Assembly (NCBI RefSeq): GCF_002288925.2
Contig: NW_022098037.1
Location: 3,536,062 to 3,600,061 of the forward strand
Direction: 5' to 3'
Source of the DNA: Delphinapterus leucas
Taxonomy: Eukaryota > Chordata > Mammalia > Artiodactyla > Monodontidae
DNA length: 64,000 bases
Position numbers and translations under genes: made by a program
Shown here: one piece after another, positions 1 to 10,594 of the stretch
Numbering within the stretch: the stretch's first letter is position 1
Layout: every line of letters begins with the position of its first letter
The notes under the pieces: model-generated
Databases searched by the model: none
What the model was told of the DNA's origin: nothing
What the model saw: the letters and a program-made list of their open reading frames with translations, nothing else

Positions 1-1295
1 ACGTGAGTCAAATACTTTCTGTAGACAGGCCACACCACTCTCTATTGTCTCTTATCTGCCCAAATCACAAAATTATGTTTCTCTTTGGCACCTGTAGGCA
101 TTTGAATATGACTTACGCAGGTGGACACGTGCCGGAGAGAAGACTGTGGAAAAGGTGGGATTTGAACTGAGCTTTGAAAGCTGAGTGGGACATCCTCAGC
201 AGTATTTCTCCGGGACCCCTAAGAGAATATGTGAGTTACCTATGTTAGTGGGCATGATATGGTTCAAGGGGAATCCCTGATTCAGCCTCGCTGAGCACTC
301 TGGAAACATGCTTCTGCCTCTCTGCAGGGAGAAATTTCTAATGAGAACAGAATATATGAGGCAGGTCTCAACTGTGATTTAGGGGAGAGAATGTATCTTT
401 CCTAAAGGAAAGAGGGTACAGAAGAGGAAGCCAACATATCCCTCCTCATTTATGGGAGAGAGAGAGAAAACACATGCTATATTATAGCTATTGCATCTCA
501 TTGTTCTAGTGGGGCTATCATGAATAAAGCAATCTTTTCTGCACCCAGACTCAACTTTTAAGTGGCTTAAGTGAAATACTTAAAACACAATTCCCCATGC
601 ACCCAAATTTGGAAATCTTATCCTATAACAATTGGGATTTCTTTTCTCCCCTCACTTCCCACCCCCCCACTTACTTATACTGAAAAACCTAATACAATCT
701 ATTTTTTTTAGTGCTTTCAAAGAGAAATCCATTTTCAGGAGGACTTTTAAAAGCCCTAAAGACCATTAATTAGGGAACATAAAAATGAAGGGGTTTTTTG
801 GTTTGTTTTTTTTTTTTAAGGTAGCAGCATTATTCAGGCTCATAAAACTGGCTTTGGGAAATTGAAGAGAAATTAGAATGAATGAAAAACATTCATTTTT
901 TCTGTACCACAAAAAATACATCTTTTTGTACCACATTATTAGAATTATTTCCAAGGTGATCATTATGGAGTAAGAAACTACTCACCGTAAATGTTACCTA
1001 GCTGGTTTTATACCATAAACATCACTATTTATTTGAAACCAACCATGGCATCGTTGTCTTTAAAATGGATAGCTAGCATTCATTCTGAAAGAAACACACG
1101 TTTCATTCATCGTCAACTTCCTGGAAGCTGGATTAATGTTGCTTTCCCTCTTACAGCAAACGCACACATATGTCACCAGCAAAGGATACCCCCAAGGCAC
1201 TCAGCAAGTGAAGGGAAGAGTTGGGTCCAGGATGTGGAACTCTGGCTTCCTAGCCTATGTGAAATACACCAAAACCAATGCCCCTCAGATATCAG
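1..1295. other. Intronic sequence without recognised elements
   Basis: Mixed AT-rich sequence with short homopolymer runs (for example a T run near 808-818). No coding frame, RNA gene or repeat family is recognised. Confidence 0.5.
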
Positions 1296-1296
1296 C

Positions 1297-1744
1297 CTGT
1301 TGTTCATTCAGTAAATAGTCACTGAGTACCTACTAGGCACCAGGTACTGGGGTAGGCACTGGGGATACAACAGTGTATAAAAGACATGTATCTCTACCAT
1401 CATGGAGTTTACAGTCAAGTAGGACAGAAAGTGCACAATCAAATAAATATATAATTCTAAGTGATGGAGGACAATGGGGGAGGCAGAATTCTACCAAGAG
1501 AGGGTTACAGGGACAGCCACTCTGAGGAACTAACATTTGAGCTAAGATCTAAAGGACCAAACTTTCTGAGAAGAGGCCACAGTGAAGGCAGAGACACTGC
1601 ACTGGGAAAGAGTGGGATGTCTGAAGTGTTCAGTTTGCAGTGAGCAATGCAGATAAGAAAGGGAGGTGATGTGGCCAGAGACGGGGCCCATGGCGAAGAG
1701 CCCCGATTTCACTCTGGGGGCCATGGGAAGCCACTATAGGGCTT
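1297..1744 (-). repeat. L2 LINE 3' fragment (left part of a split copy)
   Basis: The plus-strand text follows the reverse complement of an L2 3' end: attcagtaaatagtcactga, then actaggcaccaggtactgg, then catggagtttacagtcaagt and the ggccatgggaagccac block. It breaks at 1744, where an LTR has inserted, and resumes after 2120. Confidence 0.8.
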
Positions 1745-2120
1745 TGTATTAGTCAGCTTGGGCCACCATAACAAAACCATAGCCTGAGTGGCTTAAACAA
1801 CAGAAGTTTATTCCTCACAGTTCTGGAGGCTGGGAGTCCAAGATCAAGTCAGCTTGGTTCCTGCCGAGGGCCCTCTCTGACTCGTAGACCACTGCCTTCT
1901 CGCTGTGTGCTCACATGGCCTTTCTGTGGTATGTGTGCAGAGAGAGAATAAGCTCTCTGATCTCTCTTCTTATAAGGACACTAAGCCTTATAACCACCCT
2001 TATGACCCCATTTGACCTTAATTATTTCCACGAAGACCCCATCTCCAAATACAGTCACTTTGGGGGGTTAGGGCTTCAGCATATGAATTTGGAGGAGACA
2101 TAGACATTCAGTCTGTAATG
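1745..2120 (-). mobile_element. MLT1-like solo LTR (ERVL-MaLR) nested in L2
   Basis: The reverse complement reads as a MaLR LTR. In plus-strand terms it runs from tgtattagtcagc through gtggcttaaacaacagaag, tctggaggctgggagtcca, cttataaggacac and cagtctgtaatg. The insertion separates two adjoining blocks of one L2 copy. Imperfect 5-base target repeats flank it (ggctt at 1740-1744, ggttt at 2121-2125). No internal retroviral genes are present, so this is a solo LTR. The family name is from memory. Confidence 0.8.
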
Positions 2121-2460
2121 GGTTTAAAACAGGGAAATAACATCATCTGATCATCTAATTTCATTTTTTAAAGGTCACTTTGACTACTGTGTGGAGTGTG
2201 GCTCATGAGGAAAAAGAGAAGAAGCAGAGGGACCTGAAAAAAGAAAACAATGACTTAGACCAAGGTGGCAGTGGTGTTGCAAAGAAAAAAATGTAGGAGA
2301 GGATTGGGTAATCAGATATTTTTTTTAAAAAATTTCCTAATATTTGGAGAAAATGAATACGAGCTGGTATATTATGAAGGAAAATTAGAGCAGGAAGTAA
2401 CAAATTACCCACTTTTAAATGACTTTTTAAAACAATATCATTTAAGGAGAGAGACAACCT
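2121..2460 (-). repeat. L2 LINE fragment (right part of the split copy)
   Basis: The text continues the L2 pattern interrupted at 1744: aaaacagggaaataacatca, then aaggtcactttgactactgt, then ttagaccaaggtggcagtgg. Order and strand agree with the left part. Confidence 0.75.
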
Positions 2461-2614
2461 GTGTGGTCCCCACATGGTAATGCTGCAGAATTGTTTTGAT
2501 CATTAGCCTGCCTTCTTGTATTATCATTGTGATTCATAGTTATGGAAAAATTCAAGAAGGTTGCAAGGTTCAGTTAAGATAGACAATTAAACATACAAAT
2601 GTTTATTAGAATAC

Positions 2615-3160
2615 TTATTAGGTTCATATTTCTATGTAACAAATTTCCACAAAATTAGCAGCTTAAAACAATACCCATTTGTTATCTCACCCATTTCTGT
2701 GGCTCAGAAGCCCTGGCGTAGCTCAGCTGGGTACTCTGCTCAGGGTCTCATAAGGCTAAAATCAAGGTGTCACCTGGGCTGGGCTCCTGTCTGGACCTCA
2801 GAGTTCTCACTCAAACTCACATGGCTGTTGGAAGAATTCAGTTCCTTGTGGTTGTATGACCGAGGCTCCTGTTTATTTGCTGATTGCCAGCTGGGGCCAC
2901 TTTCATCTCCTACAAGCTACCCGTGGCTCTTCATTTAAAAGCTCCCCAAATTAGATCAGGCCCACCCAATAATCTCCCCCTTGATTAATTTAACTGATTA
3001 GTGACCTTGATTACATCTGCAAAGCTCTTTTTGTCACATAACACAACATAATCACAGGAGCAATATCTCATCATAGTCACAGCCTCCACCCATACTCAAA
3101 AGGGAGGGAATTGTACAAGGGCAAATGTTATTAGGTGGCATATTACCCTGCTGACCACAG
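2615..3160 (-). mobile_element. ERVL/MaLR-type LTR, diverged
   Basis: The plus strand carries the block order of a reversed MaLR/ERVL LTR: aacaaatttccacaaaatta, then agcttaaaacaatacccat, tatctcacccatttctgtgg, ctcagggtctcataaggct, and a right end with agggagggaattgtacaagg and ctgctgaccacaga. Divergence is high, so the subfamily is not assigned. Confidence 0.6.
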
Positions 3161-3164
3161 AATA

Positions 3165-4110
3165 TCACCAAATCCTTGAACCTTGTGTAAAGACTTCCCA
3201 CATCACAATCGCTCGCCGTGAAATTCCTCACAATATACTCTGTTGAAAATCAGAGGTTGAAATAGAAAAAAAGTCAATATATTGGCTTGGAAAATGAATC
3301 TGTTTAAAATGGTCATGTTTGTCAAGGGCCAGCTTCTTGGCTGGTGCATAAGGGCTCTTTCAGTCCATCGCAATGTCTTCCATATTGGTTTTTGTCAGAA
3401 GATATCTTTGGAGGCCATCTTCTTCTAACTTGGGTTCTTTTCTAGAGAGTACTGCTCTCTAACTTCTATTTGCCCTTCAATAAAGCAGCAGGAACACATC
3501 TTCCTATAAAAAGGGACAGTCCTTCTCCCTAACTGGTCTAGGCTAGACTGGCTAATCTGAGCAGCAAACATGTAGACAACCATCAGCTCACCAAGGAACA
3601 CTTTAGAAAATCTAAGAAGGAACCCTGAGATAAGGAAAGGTGACAAAAGATGAACTAGAGGGTCCGGAAAAATATTTATGGAGGGTGACCTGGAATAGGA
3701 TGTGTGAGATAAGGAGCCAGATATGCTTAGCTGGGCTAACCAACTTTTTCGCAGCCTTGCCATCAAAAATATAGAAATTGAAACTGAGATTCTGCAGAAT
3801 GAAAGGAGACTATGGGATGGACATACTGTCTACCTTATCTATGTGACTTCATCGCAGTGGACAATGTTTGATGACAGCTCTCTTCCTACCTCTCAGTATC
3901 CTAACAACACCGACTCCACAGTCCCTGGGCATCCTGGCTGTTACCTTGTCCTGTCCCCTTTGTCAGAAAGAGCAGATGTCCTCTACTTCTCTAGTTCCAG
4001 CCATACCACAAGTTCCATCTCTCTGACGTGACTGCCAAAATCATGTATCTGGGAGTCACTCCTGAGAATAAATCCTGCAATTTCTACAGCCTGCTGTACA
4101 TTTCCATATT
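3165..4110. other. Intronic sequence without recognised elements
   Basis: Open frames here (the longest is 113 codons) have no recognisable protein similarity and no coding character. No repeat family is recognised. Confidence 0.45.
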
Positions 4111-4114
4111 CTAC

Positions 4115-4640
4115 AATTATTTATTGAGCACCTACTATGTACTACCTGGAAATACAAAAGTGAACAATATATAAAATGTCCTACTCTTATGGAGCCTACA
4201 CAGTAGCAGGGAGTACAGTGTACAGCCTCCACTGTAACAGAAAATAAACAGATAAATAAACAACAAAAGCAAGATCAATTTAGATCATAGTAAGTGCTAG
4301 AAGGAAACGAAAACAGGGTGAAAAGATAGACAGGAATGGGAAAGAGAAGGTCTTTTGGAGGAGATGACATTTGAAGTAAAACCTGAATGCTGAGGAGTAT
4401 CCAGCTTGGGAAGAGCTGGTGGAGAGGAGAAAGACAGGGCATAGGAGAATGTTCCCGGCAGAGGTAAGAAAGGGTTGCAGTGAACTTGATGGTGGAGGAA
4501 AAGAAAGCAGTCACCATGGCTGCAGTACAGTGAATGAGGCAAAGAGTGGAGTGAGGAAGTCACAGAGCTGGGCAGAGGCCAGATCACAAAGGATCTTTTA
4601 TAGGCTTTAGGGAGATTTTTGAACTTTAGATCCTAAATTA
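4115..4640 (-). repeat. L2 LINE 3' fragment
   Basis: The reversed L2 3' pattern is seen: ttatttattgagcacctact, then cttatggagcctacacagta, then gatgacatttgaagtaaaac, gaatgttcccggcagag and agatcacaaaggatctttta. Confidence 0.8.
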
Positions 4641-4849
4641 TGTCAAAATTACCTCCTGCATCATCTTCCCTCAAACTATTCTTGTTAAATTTCCCATCTC
4701 TACCAAAACAGATTTTACCTCCATTCTGCTTCACTTGGCTCAAAATTTAGGATTTAACTTGTCTTCTTATGTCCCTTGGTCCTTAATAATCTATCAGCTA
4801 TGTCAATTCCCCCCTCCTCCTTTTACTCCTCATCCTTTTACAGTCCCAC

Positions 4850-5290
4850 ATGACCACTCTGCCGCAGACTTTCCCCACCTCATGCCTAGACTATTGCAGT
4901 AGCATCCTAACTGGCCCTCTGACTTTCATTTCTCCTTGTACCAATCCATCAGACATGATTAACATGATTATTGTCTTAAATCATCATATTCATAATGTTA
5001 CTCCCCTGTTTACAACCTTCCAGTCGATATCTAGGACTTAAAGGATCAAGACTAAATCCTTGATAGGGGAGGGGAATTCAAGTCCCTAAGCCCCGACATA
5101 ACTTGAACTTGATATGAATTCAGACCTTCCCTCTCCATACTCCTTTTTCTTCTCTCTCCCAAACACAGTTTGCTCGCTTTCTCCATCTTGACTTTTCTCA
5201 CACTGTTTCTTTGCTTGGATGCCCCATCTTTACAAGTCTAAAATCTATTCCTTAGAATCCAGCTCGACATCCAGCTCTTTCCTCTCTCTC
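4850..5290 (+). repeat. L2 LINE fragment
   Basis: Forward L2 text: agactattgcagtagcatcc, taactggccctctgacttt, atgttactcccctgtttaca, then a degenerate continuation with tgcttggatgccccatct. It is opposite in strand to the L2 just to its left. Confidence 0.65.
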
Positions 5291-5296
5291 AGTCTC

Positions 5297-5539
5297 TAGA
5301 AGAGTAGTTTTCGAAGTGTGCTCCTGGGGGTCCTGACATGCCATTAGGGGGTCTGTGAGATCCTCCTTTCCCAACTATAGCCAGGTGAGGCCAGATTTTC
5401 TCCATGTACTTCACCAAGGCAACATATCACAACAGATAGACTGAAGAAGCAGACAGTAAACCAGATATTAATGAAATTTGTAAAAATGTAAAACAATTTC
5501 ACACTTCTCATTAAATTATTTTGGTTTTGAAAATGCCAA
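5297..5539 (+). mobile_element. hAT-class nonautonomous DNA transposon, left part
   Basis: The left terminal region reads gagtagttttcgaagtgtgc and matches the outside-in pattern of the right end near 6160-6180 (ttcaagaaccattgctct). A block ttcaccaaggcaacatatca and aaatgtaaaacaatttcaca is typical of one mammalian hAT family (Arthur/Zaphod-like; name uncertain). The copy is interrupted by an LTR insertion. Confidence 0.6.
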
Positions 5540-5946
5540 ATAAAAGCAAAACAACACTTAGATAAGGGAAAACTTTATTTAGAGAGACTATTGCAATGAG
5601 GGAAACACTTTGACTTCAGGACCAGCAAGTGTCTCAAACTCCGACAGACAAAGGCTCCTCTTATATAGGGAGGGGTTAGCAGGGGTAGCAGGGACTTTGT
5701 GGGGGAGGAGGACCAGCTAATGGGGTGAGAAGGACACTTCAACAAGAAATGTTTCTTTTTGTAGTTAGCCAGCTCTCAGAATGACCTGTTAAGGAGGGGA
5801 TGGTCTGCAACTTTGTGCTTTGGTGTGTGCTCAAACTTGGAGGCAAGCCAATATTTAGGGGCCTGTGGGGAAGAGAGAAGCCTGATTAAAATTTGGTCAA
5901 GCCAAAGTTCAGTGGATAAGTAAAAGGTGATTGTGAGCTCTTGGTT
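5540..5946 (-). mobile_element. Candidate LTR inserted in a hAT element
   Basis: About 400 bases separate two halves of one hAT transposon. On the minus strand there is a TATA box (TATATAAG, 5660-5667) and, about 85 bases further on, a polyadenylation signal (AATAAA, 5574-5579). This is the spacing expected for the U3/R junction and R end of an LTR. The element is in the same orientation as NELL1. I cannot name the family, and clean TG...CA ends and a target duplication were not resolved. Another promoter-bearing repeat is possible. Confidence 0.5.
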
Positions 5947-6184
5947 AAAAAATATGGTTATTTTTCATGAAAATAATTTTATGTTTACATGTAATAAGTT
6001 ATTTATTTTGAAATTAATTAGTAAATAAATATTTTAAGTGTCTCATTTTTGTATTAAATGCCAGTTATGTATGGTTAATGTTGATAGATATAACCCACAT
6101 AAACAAAAGCTCTTTGAGGTCCTCAATAATTTTTAAGAGCATAAAGGGATCCTGAAACCAAAATGTTCAAGAACCATTGCTCTG
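5947..6184 (+). mobile_element. hAT-class DNA transposon, right part
   Basis: The sequence resumes the same element as 5297-5539: tggttatttttcatgaaaat, then atagatataacccacataaa, then ggtcctcaataatttttaag, ending in the inverted terminal region at agaaccattgct. Confidence 0.6.
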
Positions 6185-6249
6185 GATCACTCATAATTGT
6201 GCCCATTAATCATAGAACAATGATGTGACTTAGAGATCTTTCAGTTCAA

Positions 6250-6395
6250 TCTTTTCATGCTATACATGAATAGAGACTTTGGAAGGCTGTGTGACTTGCC
6301 CAAGACCACAGTCAATAAAAAGCACCACTAAGATTAAAATGCTGACCTCCTGATTCCTAATCCTATGTCTACCCTCCTGTTGCTACTTTGTTTTT
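6250..6395 (-). repeat. MIR SINE
   Basis: Reversed MIR core: gtgtgacttgcccaagacca followed by a degenerate stretch of the form aatgctgacctcctgattcc. Confidence 0.6.
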
Positions 6396-6536
6396 CAGAT
6401 GTGTGTCTAGGATGTATCCAACCTTTGAGATCAAGTCTCTGTTTTGTACTTCTTTCATAAACTTTAGAGCAGCTGACACACACACCTAATAATCATATGA
6501 TAGGTACTGAAAATTCCTGTTGGATTAATGGATACA

Positions 6537-6646
6537 GGAAGGAAGGAAGGAAGGAAGGAAGGAAGGAAGGAAGGAAGGAAGGAAGGGAAGGAGGGAGGGA
6601 GGGAGGCAGGAAGGGAGGGAAGGAGGGAAGGAGGGAGGGAAGGAGG
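6537..6646 (+). repeat. (GGAA)n microsatellite and purine tract
   Basis: Twelve uninterrupted GGAA units run from 6537 to 6584. They are followed by about 60 bases of degenerate GGGA/GGAA purine sequence. Frames across it give low-complexity peptides that are not proteins. Confidence 0.97.
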
Positions 6647-6649
6647 ATG

Positions 6650-7660
6650 CTTTTTGCAGACCCACAGACCTTGAAACCACTGCTGTCTTCCAACACCTAC
6701 ACCCATACCATTTCACACACATTAATCTCCTAGTAGTTATTTTTAGACTCCCAGGGCCACAGAAATCTGTTCTAAGAAAAACTCCCAAATATTCCTGAAT
6801 AGTTTATTCTGCAGCCTGAGATATCCAAAGGAAGGCCCACAGAAGCAGCATGGCTTGTCACCGTCCTGATGTGCACAGCCCGCCGTAAGCCACAGCAGGA
6901 ATGTCGCTGATGCTTTGCTCTGTCCCACTTTGTTACCCACACCCCCTGTGACTTCATAGAGTCCTGAGTCCTGCTCAAAGGGTTCAAGTGGACCAAAGGA
7001 AAAAGGGAGATGGAGGACTGTGTCAACACAGACAACAGCTTCTCCAGTCAGGGGGTGCTAGAGCAGAGCTACAAGGGGGAGATGGGGTCAGGGGAACAGA
7101 CAGTAAATGTTAGAACAGGCTGCTTTCAAAAAGCAGAAGAAACAAGAAAGGCTATCAATCTTTTAAGAAAAAGGAACAAAAAGCTAGGAAATAATTGGGG
7201 GGAAATTATTTCTTAACAAAAGGAAACCATCCCCTCCTTATTTTAAGTGACAGTCTTGCAAAGGCTACAGTCAGACATTGTTCTGTAGTCCCAAGAACAT
7301 TATCCAGACCTCAGGTCTTAGAAATTAGAATGTAAAGGTGGGAGCTTGTGGGTGGAGTGATTAGCTTGGATCCAACTGTTGATCACTTCACGACCATAAA
7401 TGAGGGCTTCAGGAAATGTCCATACTGCATAGGAGATGATCCAATGGTCATTTGTTTTCCACAGTCAAGTCAATGCCAGCTAAATTTAGCCACAGATTAA
7501 TTAATCCTGCTCAGGGTGCTGGGAAACTTTACATAAAGCTCACAGATCTATCTCATTTCTCCAATGTCTTCCCTCAAGTCACATAGGATTCCAAAAACTT
7601 CCTCAAGTCCATATATTTGCTCACCCTTCACTGCTGTCACCTGGGTCCAAGTTACCATTG
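6650..7660. other. Intronic sequence without recognised elements
   Basis: No repeat family, RNA gene or coding exon is recognised. Short open frames have no protein character. Confidence 0.45.
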
Positions 7661-8200
7661 TTGCTCATTACATCAACCAGGATAACGTGAGGAAAATGAA
7701 GTCCAAGCTCTGATTAGAGGGAATTTAATATAGGGTGCTAGTTAGAAAGGTGTTAGAAGAGCTGAAAAGCCAAACGGGGTATGATGATGCAACCCGGAGA
7801 TTAGTGACATCAGGTAGCCACTATTCCCTCCAGGACTGGAGGAACTGAGGGAAGAGATGGCACTGCTAAAGTTTAAGAACTAGAGAAGCCAGGTAGAAAC
7901 ACGAACCATGAAGAACAGTGTCCTGCAGGATCTGGGCCCACAAACAATGGGACTGTCCAGGGGGCAGAACAGCTGACACCAAAATGACTAACATTGCTAG
8001 GGATGCACCACAAAGAAGAAAGAGACAAGAGGAAATATCCTGGGTTCTCCCTTCCTCTAGTTCTGCCATCTCTTTCCACTGTCTTCCATTGGTTCAGCCC
8101 ACCCAAAAGGTAGTTGGCCAGAGAGTTTGGGAAATAGACTTTGTTTTGCAAGGGAAGGGTGGAGAATGGATTTGAGAATGAACAGGTAAATGATGAACAG
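7660..8200 (-). mobile_element. Possible LTR, highly diverged
   Basis: The layout resembles an old reversed LTR: gggaatttaatatagggtgc, then ccaaacggggtatgatgatg, gtgacatcaggtagccacta, then tgtcttccattggttcagcc and ttgggaaatagactttgttt. I recognise the general pattern but not the family, so this is tentative. Confidence 0.35.
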
Positions 8201-8221
8201 GTAAATCACTAACCCCATGGT

Positions 8222-8850
8222 AATTTCCTCCCAACTGGTCTCCTGGCTTTTACTTTTGCCTCTCTCCCATCCTTTCTCTACAAAGAGATCTTTATAAATT
8301 GATCTTCATCACCTCTAACCTTCAGTAACTTCCTATTGCTTCCAGGATAACAACTAAATCCCTTAGCATGGTCTACAGGGCCCTGTGTGGTCCTGCCTCT
8401 ACAATCTTCCCAGTTGCACTTCAAGCCATTCTCCTCCTCAGTCACCAAGACCCAATCCTAAGTGCTGCCTTCCAAGTCCCTCTAATGTGTCAAACTGCAG
8501 GGCCTTCACACCAGTCCTTCCATCTGTCTGGAAATATCTATTCCCCCTGCTTTGGCTAAATCTTACTCACCCTCTAGGTTTCAGCTTAAATGTCATTTCT
8601 TAGGAGAGACTTTGCTGAGCTTTCCTGATTCAATGAGGTGCAACATTCGGGGTCTTCATCAATTCCTGTTCTTTTTCCTTCATGGCACTTCACATAGTTT
8701 ATTAGTATATATCTACTTACATCTCTGTTTTTTAAATATCTGCTCCCCACCTGTCTAGAAACTCAACAACAGTAGGTATTTCACTGAGCATCACCTCTGG
8801 GGTAGCTGCTGCATCTAGCACCGTGCCTGGCATTAAACTACTCACTAAAG
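8222..8850 (+). repeat. L2 LINE 3' part
   Basis: A long forward L2 match in order: aactggtctcctggctttta, cttcctattgcttccaggat, agcatggtctacagggccct, gcagggccttcacaccagtc, caccgtgcctggcattaaac. Open frames here are remnants of the L2 reading frame or chance. Confidence 0.8.
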
Positions 8851-10139
8851 AATGGCAGAGGATGTGTACAGAGGGATGCTGTGGTGGGAGCATATTATTT
8901 AATTCATATGTTTTTCCAAGATGCATCCCGTCTCCTTTCTGATCCTTCATTTAGAAACCCAGGAACTAACCATTTCTGAATAAAGTCTCCCCAGCGGGTG
9001 CAAACTCGTTGCTGCTAAATTGAGCTTCAAGGATACATTTTTTTGACTTCTGTGTTTAGAAGGACAAAAAGTTTATTGTGTCCTTTGGAGAATAACTCTT
9101 GCTGAGAAAACAGGAGAATTCTGAGGCGGCCAGTTATGCTTTCGTGACAACATGTGAAAAGGCTTCTCCCTTTTTATTTTCCCATCAACATTGTAACTTG
9201 TCCTTATTTTTTTTGTGTGGTTGTGATTCTGTCATGCTTTGTAATGTTCATTTAATAACATAAGGATATCACAGCATGTTTATATTACTCACAAAAGACC
9301 ATACCATTCTTTCCGGATGTGTAGCACATTTTTAAAAAGCTCTTGTAAGTAGGTTTTGTTTTTCATGCAGGAAAGGCTACTAGTTTAATACAAGTCAAGG
9401 ACACATCGGTGGTTGTAACCACGGCCCCTCCTTGTGGCAGAATACATGCAATGACTCCAAATGCCATCTCTATTTTTTTTCTCTCTATCTAACCTTTATC
9501 AGCAAACCAACAGAGAAGCACAATCCCCAGGCAATCTTGGCCTGGAATTTTAGCCATGGCTTTGCCGCATTCCTGCAAGTTTCCTTACCACCCAAAGCAT
9601 TTTCTTAATGGGGCAACCCTCAAGCCTTTTTAATTCTGGCTCATTATTTTTCATTCTACTGAGCTAAGTGTGTTAGTAATGAAAACAACACAAAAGTTAA
9701 GTATGGTATACACACTGATCTAAACTTTTGAGTTGGCAATTAGTTGGAGCGAAATGCAATTAGATGTTTTCCTTCAAGTCCTAATTTACATTCTGGAAAA
9801 CATGGGCAGCTTTCACAAGTAATTGCAAAAATAAGCCCTGCTTTCTGTGTTTGTGTGCAAATACAAAGCTTCCCAGCACACCTGCCTTTGCCTAAATAGA
9901 ACAGAGTCCCAGGGGTCTTCTTGCTTTATGATCATTGAGATACACAGCAGAAAAGAAACTGATCAGCCTTTAGGTAAAAATGTGTTTTCTCTCCATTGCA
10001 GAAGCTCATCATTAATTGGCATTAACTTTACCCATGGAGAGCTTGTGTGTATAAACTAAGTCTGACAGTATCTCCATGTAACCCCATGAGGTGAATTTAG
10101 GCTCTTCAGAGATCTAGCACCCCTTTTTGTGTACTTAGA
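8851..10139. other. Intronic sequence, partly AT-rich with homeodomain-type cores
   Basis: No repeat or exon is recognised. Between about 9730 and 9835 there are several TAAT/ATTA cores (gcaattagttgg, gcaattagatg, aagtaattgca). Such clustering is common in conserved noncoding elements but is not evidence of function on its own. Confidence 0.4.
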
Positions 10140-10149
10140 GTAACAGCTA

Positions 10150-10390
10150 ATGCAATTCAATTCATTAAACATTTCATGAGCACCCACCCTATGCAAGACT
10201 GTTTGGAGCCCTGGGGGGTACAAATTGAATGAGATACAATTTGACATCAAGAGGTTACAGTCTAGTAGAGCAGATAAGGCACGAGAGGTTACAGTCTTGT
10301 TGACATCAAGAGGTTACAGTCTAGACATCAAGAGGTTACAGTCTAGTAGAGCAGATAAAGCACAGACACAAATACTATCATGAGATAGGC
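10150..10390 (-). repeat. L2-like fragment with internal tandem duplication
   Basis: The start (ttcattaaacatttcatgag, then cacccaccctatgcaagact) resembles a reversed L2 3' end. Inside it the unit gacatcaagaggttacagtc occurs three times, at 10243, 10302 and 10324. A partial unit (gagaggttacagtctt) lies near 10283, and gtagagcagataa occurs twice. Confidence 0.65.
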
Positions 10391-10555
10391 TCCGCAAGAG
10401 GTTGGCTGGGTACGGAGTGACTAAGGAGTAACACTCCTAGAGGCTGCACCTCCATGTCTCCTGACGAATGATAAGAAGCGGGGGTGTCTCTACCATGTCA
10501 GTGCCCCAACAGAGAATCTAGTTTTAGCTCAGATCCCATTCAAGAAGTTACTCTT

Positions 10556-10580
10556 TTTTTAACTGAAGTATAGTTGATCT
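10556..10580 (-). mobile_element. 25-base L1 3'-end micro-insertion
   Basis: The inserted 25 bases are five T then aactgaagtatagttgatct. Reversed, this is the last stretch of an artiodactyl/cetacean L1 followed by its poly(A). It is flanked by two perfect copies of aagaagttactctt (10542-10555 and 10581-10594), the hallmark of target-primed reverse transcription. Because the left duplication ends in TT, the exact edge of the T run is ambiguous by a base or two. Confidence 0.85.
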
Positions 10581-10594
10581 AAGAAGTTACTCTT

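Noticed and set aside
6464..6788. Frames in the GGAA tract (poly-RKEG or poly-LPSF peptides)
   Set aside because: Products of translating a microsatellite.
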